From Streptomyces sp. NBC_01217 (GTDB lineage Bacteria > Actinomycetota > Actinomycetes > Streptomycetales > Streptomycetaceae), in contig NZ_CP108538.1 of assembly GCF_035994185.1 (NCBI RefSeq), forward strand, positions 7,381,501 to 7,445,500: 64,000 nucleotides of DNA. Direction: 5' to 3'. The notes under the pieces are model-generated. The model was given only the letters and a program-made list of their open reading frames with translations, ran no database searches and was not told the origin of the DNA. Shown one piece after another: positions 1 to 10,359 of this stretch; within the stretch, counting starts at the first letter, position 1; each line of letters starts with the position of its first letter. Position numbers and translations under genes: made by a program.

Positions 1-214
1 GCCCGGCGTATCCGAGCGACACGATCTCGCTGTCGAGTGCCTCACCGATGCGCGCGATCATCTCAAGGCTGATGTTCTGATTGCCGCGCTCGATGCGATT
101 CACGGCGCTCTGACTGGTGGCGAGCGCCTCGGCGAGCTGGCTCTGTGTCCAGCCCCGGTGCTGGCGGGCGTCACGGATGAGCTTGCCTATGCGTACGAGA
201 TAGTCGTCTGACAT
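1..214 (-). CDS. XRE-type HTH protein, probably the N-terminus of an HTH-MurA fusion (partial)
   Basis: Only the first 71 codons are inside the window; the gene runs off the left edge. They read as a complete Cro/C1-type helix-turn-helix, with the recognition-helix region near residues 35-46 (SQSAVNRIERGNQNIS). In Streptomyces I recall exactly this N-terminus in front of a UDP-N-acetylglucosamine 1-carboxyvinyltransferase (MurA-like) domain, next to aconitase. The MurA part is not visible here, so that identity is inference. The ATG at 214 has no clear Shine-Dalgarno. A palindrome at 226-241 sits 12-27 nt upstream of the start, where a repressor could bind, so autoregulation is plausible. Transcribed away from acnA. 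Confidence 0.75.
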   Translation of the reverse strand, partial: MSDDYLVRIGKLIRDARQHRGWTQSQLAEALATSQSAVNRIERGNQNISLEMIARIGEALDSEIVSLGYAG

Positions 215-223
215 GGCGAAAGG

Positions 224-241
224 TTATCTCAGATATGAGAT
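224..241. promoter_or_regulatory. Palindromic operator candidate upstream of the HTH gene
   Basis: TTATCTC-N6-GAGAT; the strict dyad is ATCTCA-N4-TGAGAT at 226-241. It shares the TTATCTC-N6-GAGAT layout with the palindrome at 695-713 in front of acnA. It lies directly upstream of the HTH-protein start and so could mediate autoregulation. Confidence 0.55.
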
Positions 242-694
242 GAGACCTCTGGCGGGGTGTGGTGTTCGGGTGACGGTTGCGTGCGGAGGCGCGGCAGTTA
301 CGCAGACAGACGCACGTGAAAGGTGCGGCCACGGGTGCGCCGTGCGTTCCATGGTCCACCCGGGCCTCCGCGACGGCGCGCGGTGTACGTCCATCCGGGG
401 AGAGGGCCCGATGACGACCGGGCGGGGCGGACGGAATCGGCGCGTCACGAGGCGGGGGTCGGGTGCGGGTGGCGATGCGGTCGTCGGTATCGGTGGAGCG
501 GGTCAGGTTCTTGGCGCGTTCCGGGGCTTTTGGCCCCTCGCCCCGAAGACGTCGTCGCGCGAGCGCCGGCCGGCCTTCCGTGCTGCGATGACTGCAGCAG
601 TACGCGACCTGGCCGCTCCCTGGGTGTCCGGGCGCAGCGCGAGGTCGATGCAGGGGCCGCCCGCGCATGACCGTTCGACGGTGATGTACTAGAG

Positions 695-713
695 TTATCT
701 CGACATCGAGATA
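695..713. promoter_or_regulatory. Perfect palindrome upstream of acnA
   Basis: TATCTCGA-CA-TCGAGATA (696-713) has two perfect 8-bp arms. It matches the TTATCTC-N6-GAGAT pattern of the site at 224-241. It lies about 160 nt upstream of the acnA start, in an AT-rich island of an otherwise GC-rich gap, as expected for an operator. The cognate protein is unknown; the HTH protein encoded next door is the obvious candidate. Confidence 0.55.
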
Positions 714-752
714 TATGCCGAAGGCGCACCGCAGTCCGCCAGTCAGTAAGGG

Positions 753-776
753 TTACCTAACTAAGCCTTACCTTAG
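753..776. promoter_or_regulatory. Iron-box-like element upstream of acnA
   Basis: The minus strand reads TAAGGTAAGGCTTAGTTAG across 757-775. This matches about 13 of 19 positions of the DmdR/DtxR iron-box consensus of actinobacteria (TTAGGTTAGGCTAACCTAA). It lies about 95 nt upstream of the acnA start. Iron control of a 4Fe-4S enzyme is biologically sensible, but the match is imperfect. Confidence 0.35.
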
Positions 777-827
777 CGGATTGTTCGAGGGGCCGTAGGC
801 GGCACCACGCGGCGCCCGCCGTAATGA

Positions 828-3584
<2,757 letters not shown>

Positions 3585-3601
3585 GCAGTCCGGTACGTTG
3601 C

Positions 3602-3634
3602 GAAGGGCCGCACCCCGCCGGGGTGCGGCCCTTC
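3602..3634 (+). terminator. Hairpin terminator after acnA
   Basis: Perfect 15-bp stem GAAGGGCCGCACCCC with a 3-nt loop, 17 nt after the acnA stop. It also lies downstream of the convergent ArsR gene. Confidence 0.8.
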
Positions 3635-3675
3635 CGCGTGGCCGGTGCGGCTCTTGCGCGTAACACGTGCGGGGC

Positions 3676-3987
3676 TCAGGAGTTGGCGCGGATCAGGTCC
3701 AGCAGCCCCGGAAACCGCTTGTCCAGGTCGACCCTGCGCAGGGTCGCCGCGCGGCTGTTGCCCCGGTTCACCTGCCGCACCAGACCTGCCTCGCGCAGGG
3801 TCCTGAAGTGGTGCGTGGTGGTCGACTTGGAGACCGGCAGATTGAAGGACGCGCAGGTGCGGGGCGTGCCCTCCGGTTCGCGGAGCAGGGCCACGACGAT
3901 CCCCCAGCGCAGGGGGTCGGAGATCGCGTTCAGGACCGTGCGCAGGTCCAATTCCTCCGGTTCCGGATGGCCTTCCTCGTCTGGCAT
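3676..3987 (-). CDS. ArsR-family transcriptional regulator
   Basis: 103-aa winged-helix protein of the ArsR/SmtB type (HTH_20-like). It reads SDPLRWGIVVALLREPEG, then SKSTTTHHFRTLREAGLV as recognition helix and wing, then a basic stretch RGNSRAATLRR. There is no Cys-rich metal-binding motif, so it is probably not a metal sensor; this subgroup often controls a neighbouring efflux pump. The ATG at 3987 follows GGAGAGGAGAG. It is divergent from the MFS exporter gene across 145 bp that contain two 22-bp dyads, so it very likely regulates that exporter and itself. Confidence 0.85.
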   Translation of the reverse strand: MPDEEGHPEPEELDLRTVLNAISDPLRWGIVVALLREPEGTPRTCASFNLPVSKSTTTHHFRTLREAGLVRQVNRGNSRAATLRRVDLDKRFPGLLDLIRANS

Positions 3988-4032
3988 CGCTGCTCTCCTC
4001 TCCTGACCTCGGCTGTGGGCTGTTCCCATCCT

Positions 4033-4054
4033 AGGTACGGGTTGCTTCCAACCT
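4033..4054. promoter_or_regulatory. Degenerate copy of a 22-bp operator
   Basis: AGGTACGG-N6-TCCAACCT, 22 nt. The left half is identical to the operator at 10398-10419 and the right half is degenerate. It begins 40 nt upstream of the better copy at 4073-4094, in the ArsR/MFS divergent promoter region. Confidence 0.45.
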
Positions 4055-4072
4055 AAAAGATGTGCGAACTTA

Positions 4073-4094
4073 AGGTACGACGAAAACCGTACCT
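4073..4094. promoter_or_regulatory. 22-bp operator between ArsR and MFS genes
   Basis: Read on the minus strand: AGGTACGG-N6-TCGTACCT; the strict inverted repeat is AGGTACG (4073-4079) with CGTACCT (4088-4094). It is nearly the same as the site in front of the AfsA-like gene at 10398-10419, implying one shared regulator. It ends 38 nt before the MFS start codon. Confidence 0.65.
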
Positions 4095-4132
4095 GGTCGT
4101 TTGGCGGCCGGGCCGAGCCTGGAGTTTGTCCT

Positions 4133-5707
4133 ATGAGTACGCAGACCGCGTCGTCCGACGCACCGCCCGCGTCAGCGGCAAAGGAGATGCCGGGCCGCAC
4201 CCTGACCCTGATCGCTGTACTCCTCGCCGTGTTCGTCGTCCCCATGTCGATCTCCGGTACGGCCGTCGCGCTGCCCGACATCGGCGCCTCCACGCACGCC
4301 GGACTCGCCCCGCTCCAGTGGGTGGTCAACGCGTTCAACGTGGCCTTCGCCTGCTTCACGCTCGTCTGGGGCTCCGTCGCCGACATCATCGGCCGCGTCA
4401 AGGCCTTCGCCGCCGGCGCCGCGATCTACGCCGCCGCCTCGCTCGCCAGCGCCTTCGCCACCGATGTGCTGTGGCTCGACGTCGCCCGCGCCCTCGCCGG
4501 AATCGGTGGCGCGGCCATCTTCTCCTGCGGCGCCGCGATCGTCTCCACCATCTTCGAAGGGCCCGCCCGGGCCAAGGCGTTCGCCTACTTCGGCACCGTC
4601 GCGGGAGTCGGTGTGGCCCTCGGCCCGTCCCTGTCCGGTGCGCTCGTCCAGACCCTCGGCTGGCGCTGGGTGTTCGCCGTGCACGCCATCGCCCTGGTGG
4701 TCGTACTGCTCGCCGTGCCCGCCATCTCCAAGGCCGTGCCCGCCACCGGCTCCACCGGAGCCCGTATCGACTTCGCGGGCAGCGGCCTCTTCGTCGTCGC
4801 CATGGTGCTGCTGACCACCGCCATCGTGCAGGGCTCCCAGTGGGGTTGGGGCAGCGTCGGTGTGGTCGCCCTGTTCGCGGGCGCGCTCGTGGTCCTCGCC
4901 GTCTTCGCCTACGTCGAGAACCGGCGCGAGCACCCCATGCTCGACCTCAGTGTGCTGCGCAACCGCCGTTTCGTCGGCCTCTGCCTGGTCCCCGTCGCCG
5001 GCTCCATCGGCTTCGTCACCATGCTGACCTATCTGCCCAGCTACCTCACTGCCGTCGCCGGCCGCGACACCGGGGCGGCGGGCCTGATCATGGTGCTGCT
5101 CACCGCGCCCGTGCTGGTCTGCCCGATGCTCGCCGCCAAGCTCGTCAACCGCGGTGTCTCCGCCCTCACCCTGATCTACGTCAGCCTCGCCTGCCTGATC
5201 GTCGGCGATGTCGCCCTCACCCTCTTCTCCCCGGACATCGCCATCGCCGTCGTGGCCCTGCCGATGATCGTCACCGGTGCGGGCATGGGGCTGGCCGCCG
5301 GGCTCGTCGACGGCCAGGCGCTCGAACAGGTCGACCCGGCCAAGGCCGGCATGGCCGCGGGCTTCCTCAACACGCTGCGGCTCGGCAGCGAGGCCATCGC
5401 CGTCGCGGTGTACGGCTCGGCGCTCGCCACCGTCCTCGGTTCGGACATCGGCGACTCCATCGGCGCGCACGCCGGAGCCGGTCACGCCGCCGAGGTGGCG
5501 AGCCAGGCGGCGGGCGGCGACCTCGCCCGTGCCGCCGAGGTGTCCGGTGCCACCGACCGGCAGGGGTTCCTCGACTTCCTGACCCAGGCCTATGACTCCG
5601 CCTTCCACACCGTGCTCTGGGGCCTCGCCGCGGCCTGCCTCGTCCTGTGCGCCGTCGTCTTCGCCCTGCTGCGCGGCGGCAACCGCCAGGAACAGCAGGC
5701 CGCGTGA
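4133..5707 (+). CDS. MFS drug-efflux transporter, DHA2/14-helix type
   Basis: A 524-aa integral membrane protein of the major facilitator superfamily, EmrB/QacA-like. It has about 14 hydrophobic segments, beginning LTLIAVLLAVFVVPMSISGT. The loop motif WGSVADIIGRVKAF corresponds to MFS motif A, and the central helices follow the DHA2 pattern. It presumably exports a small hydrophobic compound using the proton gradient. ATG at 4133 after GGAG. The gene is divergent from the ArsR regulator and followed by a flavin hydroxylase gene, an arrangement typical of self-resistance or signal-export cassettes. The substrate cannot be read from the sequence. The shared operator links it to the AfsA locus. 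Confidence 0.88.
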   Translation: MSTQTASSDAPPASAAKEMPGRTLTLIAVLLAVFVVPMSISGTAVALPDIGASTHAGLAPLQWVVNAFNVAFACFTLVWGSVADIIGRVKAFAAGAAIYAAASLASAFATDVLWLDVARALAGIGGAAIFSCGAAIVSTIFEGPARAKAFAYFGTVAGVGVALGPSLSGALVQTLGWRWVFAVHAIALVVVLLAVPAISKAVPATGSTGARIDFAGSGLFVVAMVLLTTAIVQGSQWGWGSVGVVALFAGALVVLAVFAYVENRREHPMLDLSVLRNRRFVGLCLVPVAGSIGFVTMLTYLPSYLTAVAGRDTGAAGLIMVLLTAPVLVCPMLAAKLVNRGVSALTLIYVSLACLIVGDVALTLFSPDIAIAVVALPMIVTGAGMGLAAGLVDGQALEQVDPAKAGMAAGFLNTLRLGSEAIAVAVYGSALATVLGSDIGDSIGAHAGAGHAAEVASQAAGGDLARAAEVSGATDRQGFLDFLTQAYDSAFHTVLWGLAAACLVLCAVVFALLRGGNRQEQQAA

Positions 5708-5727
5708 CCGGCAGCACCCGCTGAACC

Positions 5728-5763
5728 GCCCGGCACCCGCGATCCCCCGCACGGGTGCCGGGC
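5728..5763 (+). terminator. Hairpin between MFS and flavin hydroxylase genes
   Basis: GCCCGGCACCCG pairs with CGGGTGCCGGGC (12 bp, 12-nt loop), 21 nt after the MFS stop. Probable terminator or attenuator, although the flavoprotein gene starts only 46 nt later and may still receive readthrough. Confidence 0.6.
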
Positions 5764-5809
5764 TCCTCCCGTACGCATGTGACGCCACCGCACCCGAGGA
5801 CCGTGCCCC

Positions 5810-7324
5810 ATGACCGAGCAGCATCGCCCCGAGGACCGCGCCGACCACGACATCCCGGTCCTGATCGCCGGAGGAGGTCCGGTCGGCATGCTCCTCGCCG
5901 CCGAACTCGCCCACCACGGCGTGCAGGTGACCGTTCTGGAGACCAACCCCGTCACCGTCGATCAGCCCAAGGCAGGCACACTGCACGCCCGAACCGTCCA
6001 ACAGCTGGCCCGCCGACGCTACTTGACGACCCGCGTCGCACACCCCGATCAGCTGGCCCGGCCCGTCGCGGACCACTTCCACTTCGCCGGCATGTCCGGA
6101 CTGACCATCTCCGCACCCGGCACCGAGGCCGGCCCCATCGTCGGCCGCTCCCAGGCCGACCTGGAACGGGACTTCGAGGCCCGCGCCCGCGAGCGCGGCG
6201 CCACCGTCCTGCGCGGACACCGCGTCACCGATGTCCGTCAGGGCCCCGACAGCGTCGAGGTTTTCGCCGAAGGCCCGGACGGTGTGCGGGAGTTCACCGC
6301 CCGCTATCTCGTCGGCGCCGACGGCGCGCGCAGCACCGTACGAGAACGGGCCGGCTTCCGTGCCACGACGCACCCCGCGACCGTCTCCGCCCTGCTCGGT
6401 CTCGTACGCCTCACCGAACCGGCGGCCGTCCCGTCGGGCTGGAACCGTACGCCGCGCGGCTGGACCGTCGCGGGAGTCAACCCGTACGGACACAGCCGGT
6501 TCATCACCATCGACTTCCGCGGACCGCATCCCGACCGGCACACCGACCTCACCCTCGACGAACTGCGTGCCGAGGGCTCCCGCATCCTCGGGCGCGACGT
6601 CCCGATGGCCGACCCGCTGTTCTTCTCCCGGTTCAGTGACTACGCCCGGCTTGTCGACGACTACCGCGAAGGCCGTGTCCTGCTGGCCGGTGACGCCGCG
6701 CACGTGCACTTCCCCGTCGGCGGCCAGGGCCTCAACCTCGGTCTCCAGGACGCCGTCAACCTCGCCTGGAAACTGGCCCATGTGCTCGCGGGCACCGCGG
6801 GAAAGGACCTGCTCGACACCTACGACGCCGAACGGCGTCCGGCCGGACAGCGGGTCATCGACAACACCCGTGCCCAGCTTGCCCTGATGCGGCCCGACCC
6901 CGGACTTGACCCGCTGCGGGGGCTGTTCACCGAACTGCTCGGTCTGAAAGAGGTCAACGAGCACCTCGGCTCGATGGTCAGCGCCCAGGACACCGTCTGC
7001 CCGCCGCGCACCGGGCGCGGCTCCGACTGGGAGGGACAGTTCATGCCGAACCTGCCGCTGACGGCGGCCGACGGCACGAAGACCGATGTCACCGGACTCC
7101 TCGGCCAGGGCCGCCCGCTGCTCCTGCTGCTGAGCGACGAGGCCGCCCCGTACGCCGGACAGGCCGCCGGATGGGCCCATGTGGTCCATACGGTCACGGC
7201 CGCGCCGCCCCGGCCGCTGCCCTGGGAGGCCGTACTCCTGCGCCCCGACGGATACATCGCCTGGGCGTCGGACGGCGGAGCGCTCGAAGGGACGCTGCGG
7301 CAGTGGTTCGGCGAACCGCGCTGA
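5810..7324 (+). CDS. FAD-dependent aromatic hydroxylase (PheA/TfdB type)
   Basis: 504-aa class A flavoprotein monooxygenase. The Rossmann FAD motif IAGGGPVGMLLAAEL lies at residues 19-33. The second FAD motif GDAAHVHFPVGGQGLN starts at G294/D295. A C-terminal thioredoxin-like region of about 120 aa is typical of rifampicin- and tetracycline-type hydroxylases. It would insert one oxygen into an aromatic or enolic ring using NAD(P)H. Whether it inactivates an antibiotic or tailors a local product cannot be decided. It lies 102 nt after the MFS gene and is convergent with the P450 operon, with a strong hairpin between them. The start ATG has only a weak ribosome site. Confidence 0.85.
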   Translation: MTEQHRPEDRADHDIPVLIAGGGPVGMLLAAELAHHGVQVTVLETNPVTVDQPKAGTLHARTVQQLARRRYLTTRVAHPDQLARPVADHFHFAGMSGLTISAPGTEAGPIVGRSQADLERDFEARARERGATVLRGHRVTDVRQGPDSVEVFAEGPDGVREFTARYLVGADGARSTVRERAGFRATTHPATVSALLGLVRLTEPAAVPSGWNRTPRGWTVAGVNPYGHSRFITIDFRGPHPDRHTDLTLDELRAEGSRILGRDVPMADPLFFSRFSDYARLVDDYREGRVLLAGDAAHVHFPVGGQGLNLGLQDAVNLAWKLAHVLAGTAGKDLLDTYDAERRPAGQRVIDNTRAQLALMRPDPGLDPLRGLFTELLGLKEVNEHLGSMVSAQDTVCPPRTGRGSDWEGQFMPNLPLTAADGTKTDVTGLLGQGRPLLLLLSDEAAPYAGQAAGWAHVVHTVTAAPPRPLPWEAVLLRPDGYIAWASDGGALEGTLRQWFGEPR

Positions 7325-7332
7325 CGCACACC

Positions 7333-7368
7333 GCGGGGGCGGGCACGCAAATCCGTGCCCGCCCCCGC
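7333..7368. terminator. Bidirectional terminator between convergent genes
   Basis: Perfect 15-bp stem GCGGGGGCGGGCACG with a 6-nt loop. It lies between the flavin hydroxylase stop (7324) and the P450 stop (7381). Confidence 0.8.
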
Positions 7369-7380
7369 GTCCCGGGCCCG

Positions 7381-8589
7381 CTACCAGCGGACCGGCAGCG
7401 ACGTCGGCCGCCGCAGCACCGTGCCGTGGTCCCACGGGACCTCGGCCGGGTCGGTGTCCAGCACCAGGCCGGGGAACTCCCGTGCCAGCCGCGTCAGTAC
7501 GCTCACGATCTCCATCCGGGCCAGCGCGGCACCCATGCAGTGGTGCATGCCGTAGCCGAACTGCAGGTGCCGCTTGCCCGGCTCCCGGTCCGGGTCGACG
7601 GTCAGCGGGGCGGCGAAGACCGCCGGGTCCCGGTTGGCGGCGAACGCGTCCGGATAGACCACATCGCCGGTCAGGACCGTGCCCTCGCTGGTCTCCACGT
7701 CGCGTCCGGCGATCCGCGGGAAGGCGGAGATCGTACCGAGCGGGATCAGCCGGATCAGCTCCTCGGCCAGACGCGGCGCGATCTCCGGCTCGGCTGCCAG
7801 GCGCTGCCACAGCGCGGGCGCCGACAGCAGGACGTACAGCGACTTGGTGAGGACCGAGACGATGTTCTGGTCGGCGCCGAGCAGTGAACCGAAGAAGATT
7901 CCGGTCAACTCCGAGTCTTCCAGCGGCGGTTCGGCCCGGTCGCGCTGCGCCCGGAAACGGTCGATGAGACCGCCGGTCACGACCGGCCGTACGCCCTTGA
8001 CCAGCTCGTCGACGTATCCGTACACCCGGTAGAAGTGCTCCACCAGATCCGGTACGTCGTCGTGCGAGGCGATCTGGACGATCCGGGACGAGGTGCGGAA
8101 GTAGTCGATGTCCTCCACTGGTATGCCGAGGAAGTCGCAGTTCACCGTCACCGGCACCCGGTCGATCAGGTCCCGGAACAGATCGGGCGTGCCGGACGAG
8201 CGCAGCCGGGCGACGGCCTCGTCGAGCACCCGGTCGAGCACCGGGCGCAGCCGCTCGGTCGCCGTGGAGCTGTAGTCGGCCGCGACGAACCCGCGGATGC
8301 GGGCGTGGTGCGGCGCGTCGAGATTGAGCAGCAGTTCCTTCGGCATGGTCGTGGGCAGGAAGCTCGGGCCGTCGTCCACGTTCGTCTCGGTGCGCCCGAA
8401 GCTCGGGTCGGTGAGGACCTTGTGGACGTCGGCATACCGGGTCAGGTGCAACGCCCGGTGGCTGCTGGGGAGTTCGATCAGCGGGACGCCGCCGGTGCTG
8501 CGTTCGCCGAGCGGTGTGAAGGGGGGCGTCGGGTCGAGCCCGGGGATGTCGGTGACGGTGACGGTCGCCGACTCGGCGGTGATGGTCAT
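7381..8589 (-). CDS. Cytochrome P450 of the AfsA operon
   Basis: 402-aa bacterial P450. The haem-ligand motif is FGYGMHHCMG, with the axial cysteine at C351; ExxR is present in EELIRL. The I-helix reads LLGADQNIV with D240-Q241-N242, so the usual Thr of the AGxD/ET oxygen-activation motif is missing. It is the third gene of an operon after the AfsA-like synthase and the HAD phosphatase (42-nt gap). As I recall, S. rochei butenolide genes srrX/srrO/srrP form the same trio of AfsA, P450 and phosphatase, so a role in hydroxylating or oxidising the side chain of a signalling butenolide is the best inference. ATG at 8589 follows GGAG. Confidence 0.85.
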   Translation of the reverse strand: MTITAESATVTVTDIPGLDPTPPFTPLGERSTGGVPLIELPSSHRALHLTRYADVHKVLTDPSFGRTETNVDDGPSFLPTTMPKELLLNLDAPHHARIRGFVAADYSSTATERLRPVLDRVLDEAVARLRSSGTPDLFRDLIDRVPVTVNCDFLGIPVEDIDYFRTSSRIVQIASHDDVPDLVEHFYRVYGYVDELVKGVRPVVTGGLIDRFRAQRDRAEPPLEDSELTGIFFGSLLGADQNIVSVLTKSLYVLLSAPALWQRLAAEPEIAPRLAEELIRLIPLGTISAFPRIAGRDVETSEGTVLTGDVVYPDAFAANRDPAVFAAPLTVDPDREPGKRHLQFGYGMHHCMGAALARMEIVSVLTRLAREFPGLVLDTDPAEVPWDHGTVLRRPTSLPVRW

Positions 8590-8631
8590 GCGTGCTCCGT
8601 TGGGTTCTTCGAAGGCGTGGGGGTACAGGGG

Positions 8632-9291
8632 TCAGACGAGGGCCGGCAGACCGATGAGGCCCGCCAGATCCCGTGTCGCCTGGGCGTTGTTGCGGAAGTG
8701 CACGGCCCGCCAACCGGTGCGCCGGGCGGCCTCGCAGTTCACCGCGAGATCGTCGATCAGCACACAGTCGGCCGGATCGAGACCCGCCGCCTTCTCCGCG
8801 CGGCGGAAGATCTCCGGATCGGGCTTGCGCACACCGACCTTGCAGGAGTCGACGATGCAGTCCACCTCGCCGACCGGCTCGACGACGGCCCGCCAGTACG
8901 GCTCCCACTCGACGACGTTGTTGGACAGGATGCCGACGCGGTAGCCGTGCTCCTTGGCGTGCCGGGCGGTGGCGACCATGACGGAGTTGGCGCGCACCCC
9001 CTCGAACCACTGCTCGCCGAAGCGCTCGAAGCGGGCTCGCGAGAGGTCGATGCCGGGGTCGGCCGACTCCAGCGCGGCGGCCATGGCCCGGCCCCATTCG
9101 GGCTCGGGCAGCATGGCCAGCTCGATGGGGGCCAGCGGATCGTCCTCGCCGAGCCCGGTCGCGACGGCGGCGAGGGCGTTCTTGAGCTGGCGGGGCGTGA
9201 TGCCCGTACGGGCGTGGTAGTGGTCGAAGAGGTCGTCCAGCGGCGGCGAGAGCACTCCGCCGAAGTCGAACCAGATCATGGGCAGGGACAC
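8632..9291 (-). CDS. HAD-family phosphatase of the AfsA operon
   Basis: 219-aa HAD subfamily I hydrolase. Motif I is FDFGGVL with nucleophile D9; the +2 acid is replaced by G11, as in YihX-like phosphatases that are still active. Motif II is GILSNN, motif III is the K of VRKPDPEIF, and motif IV is DDLAVN. Gamma-butyrolactone biosynthesis passes through a phosphorylated butenolide, so this enzyme probably removes that phosphate (inference from pathway and position). GTG start at 9291 with GAGGAG 6 nt upstream. It begins 57 nt after the AfsA-like stop and precedes the P450 gene, in one transcription unit. Confidence 0.82.
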   Translation of the reverse strand: MSLPMIWFDFGGVLSPPLDDLFDHYHARTGITPRQLKNALAAVATGLGEDDPLAPIELAMLPEPEWGRAMAAALESADPGIDLSRARFERFGEQWFEGVRANSVMVATARHAKEHGYRVGILSNNVVEWEPYWRAVVEPVGEVDCIVDSCKVGVRKPDPEIFRRAEKAAGLDPADCVLIDDLAVNCEAARRTGWRAVHFRNNAQATRDLAGLIGLPALV

Positions 9292-9348
9292 TGTTGTCTC
9301 CTCGGTGTGCGGTCGGATTCGGGGACTCGGGCCTCGTTGGGCAAATCC

Positions 9349-10359
9349 CTAGACGGCAGCGGAGGAGAACCGATTCAGCAGGGCGTTCGGGAGGGGACTG
9401 GTCCGGGTGAGGTGGACGCGGGCACGCGCGATCGTGTCGGCCTCCTGCACCATGGTGATCTCGAAGGCCACGGTGTCGGCGGCGGGCGACTCGACGACCC
9501 GGGCCAGGCAGTCGGTGGGCAGCTCGAACTCGCCGAAGCGGGTGAAGTCCGTCTCCACCCGGGTCAGCAGCAGTCCGCGCGGCGAAAGACCGAACAGCTC
9601 GTGCGCCGCGTGTACGGCGGTCTGCCGGTACGCCTCGAAGATCAGCGCACCCGGGATGTGGTCCAGCGGGTGGTCGAACAGCGCCGGGTTGGCCTGGTCC
9701 ACGATCACGTGCGCCCGCAGCTCGCAGTCGTTCACCACGGCCTCGGACAGGACGACGTTCTGCGGCGTCGAACGCCCCACGGTGACCGGGGCGATCCGGC
9801 GCCCGGTGTGGTGCGAGCGGACCGGGGAGAGGGTGAGCGCGGCGCGCCCCTTCTCGCGCAGACGGTTCCAGGCGGCGGGCGGCATCCACTGCGTGACGGT
9901 ACGCATGGTCGCCGCCTCACGGCCGTCGATCGTGAGCACCAGATCGAGGCCGGAGCCGGTCACCACGGACTCGCGGTGCTTCAGGGAGGCCTGCGTGGCA
10001 TGGATCTCCACGCGGCCGGGCAACCCGCCGATCCGCAGGGCCTGCGGGTCCGTGACGGTCATGTCGCCGCTGTTGAAGCTGAACTTGCTCTCGATCGGCG
10101 CGTCGAGGAACCGGTGGGCGACATAGATGGACGCCTGGCGGAACACCTCGACCAGCAGCAGCGGGTCGTAACTCGCGGGTGCGGTGATGTGGTCGCTGTA
10201 GTAGCTGTGGACGCGCGGGAGCTGAGCGGCTATCAGATACTCGTTGTCGGAGAGGTGGGACGCGTCGGTGAGGAAGACCTCACAGATCGCCGCCCGGTGC
10301 ACCAGTGACCTGGCCACGGTCCGGGTGTAGGACAGTTCGGGGCTGAGTGTGTTGGGCAT
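9349..10359 (-). CDS. AfsA/ScbA-type gamma-butyrolactone (butenolide) synthase
   Basis: 336 aa with two A-factor hotdog repeats. The N-terminal half contains HSYYSDHITAPASYDPLLLVEVFRQ (split here: HSYYSDH, then DPLLLVEVFRQ near residue 65). The C-terminal half contains DHPLDHIPGALIFEAYRQ, the canonical repeat motif. AfsA enzymes condense a beta-ketoacyl-ACP with dihydroxyacetone phosphate, making the precursor of Streptomyces signalling butyrolactones. The ATG at 10359 follows AAGGGGG. It is the first gene of the afsA-HAD-P450 operon, with a 22-bp palindrome 39-60 nt upstream. No ketoreductase and no TetR-type butyrolactone receptor is present in this window, so the receptor must lie elsewhere. 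The exact signal is unknown. Confidence 0.92.
   Translation of the reverse strand: MPNTLSPELSYTRTVARSLVHRAAICEVFLTDASHLSDNEYLIAAQLPRVHSYYSDHITAPASYDPLLLVEVFRQASIYVAHRFLDAPIESKFSFNSGDMTVTDPQALRIGGLPGRVEIHATQASLKHRESVVTGSGLDLVLTIDGREAATMRTVTQWMPPAAWNRLREKGRAALTLSPVRSHHTGRRIAPVTVGRSTPQNVVLSEAVVNDCELRAHVIVDQANPALFDHPLDHIPGALIFEAYRQTAVHAAHELFGLSPRGLLLTRVETDFTRFGEFELPTDCLARVVESPAADTVAFEITMVQEADTIARARVHLTRTSPLPNALLNRFSSAAV

Noticed and set aside
213..692. Open frames in the gap between the HTH gene and acnA.
   Set aside because: No ribosome site, atypical composition, and they cross both palindromes.
4172..9889. A 1905-codon open frame on the minus strand, and other very long antisense frames (768-3314 minus, 8035-10308 plus, 13063-16218 plus, 39169-41478 plus).
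   Set aside because: They lie opposite or across well-identified genes, have no domains, are Arg/Gly/Ala-rich or low in complexity, and are the usual by-product of the very high GC at third codon positions.
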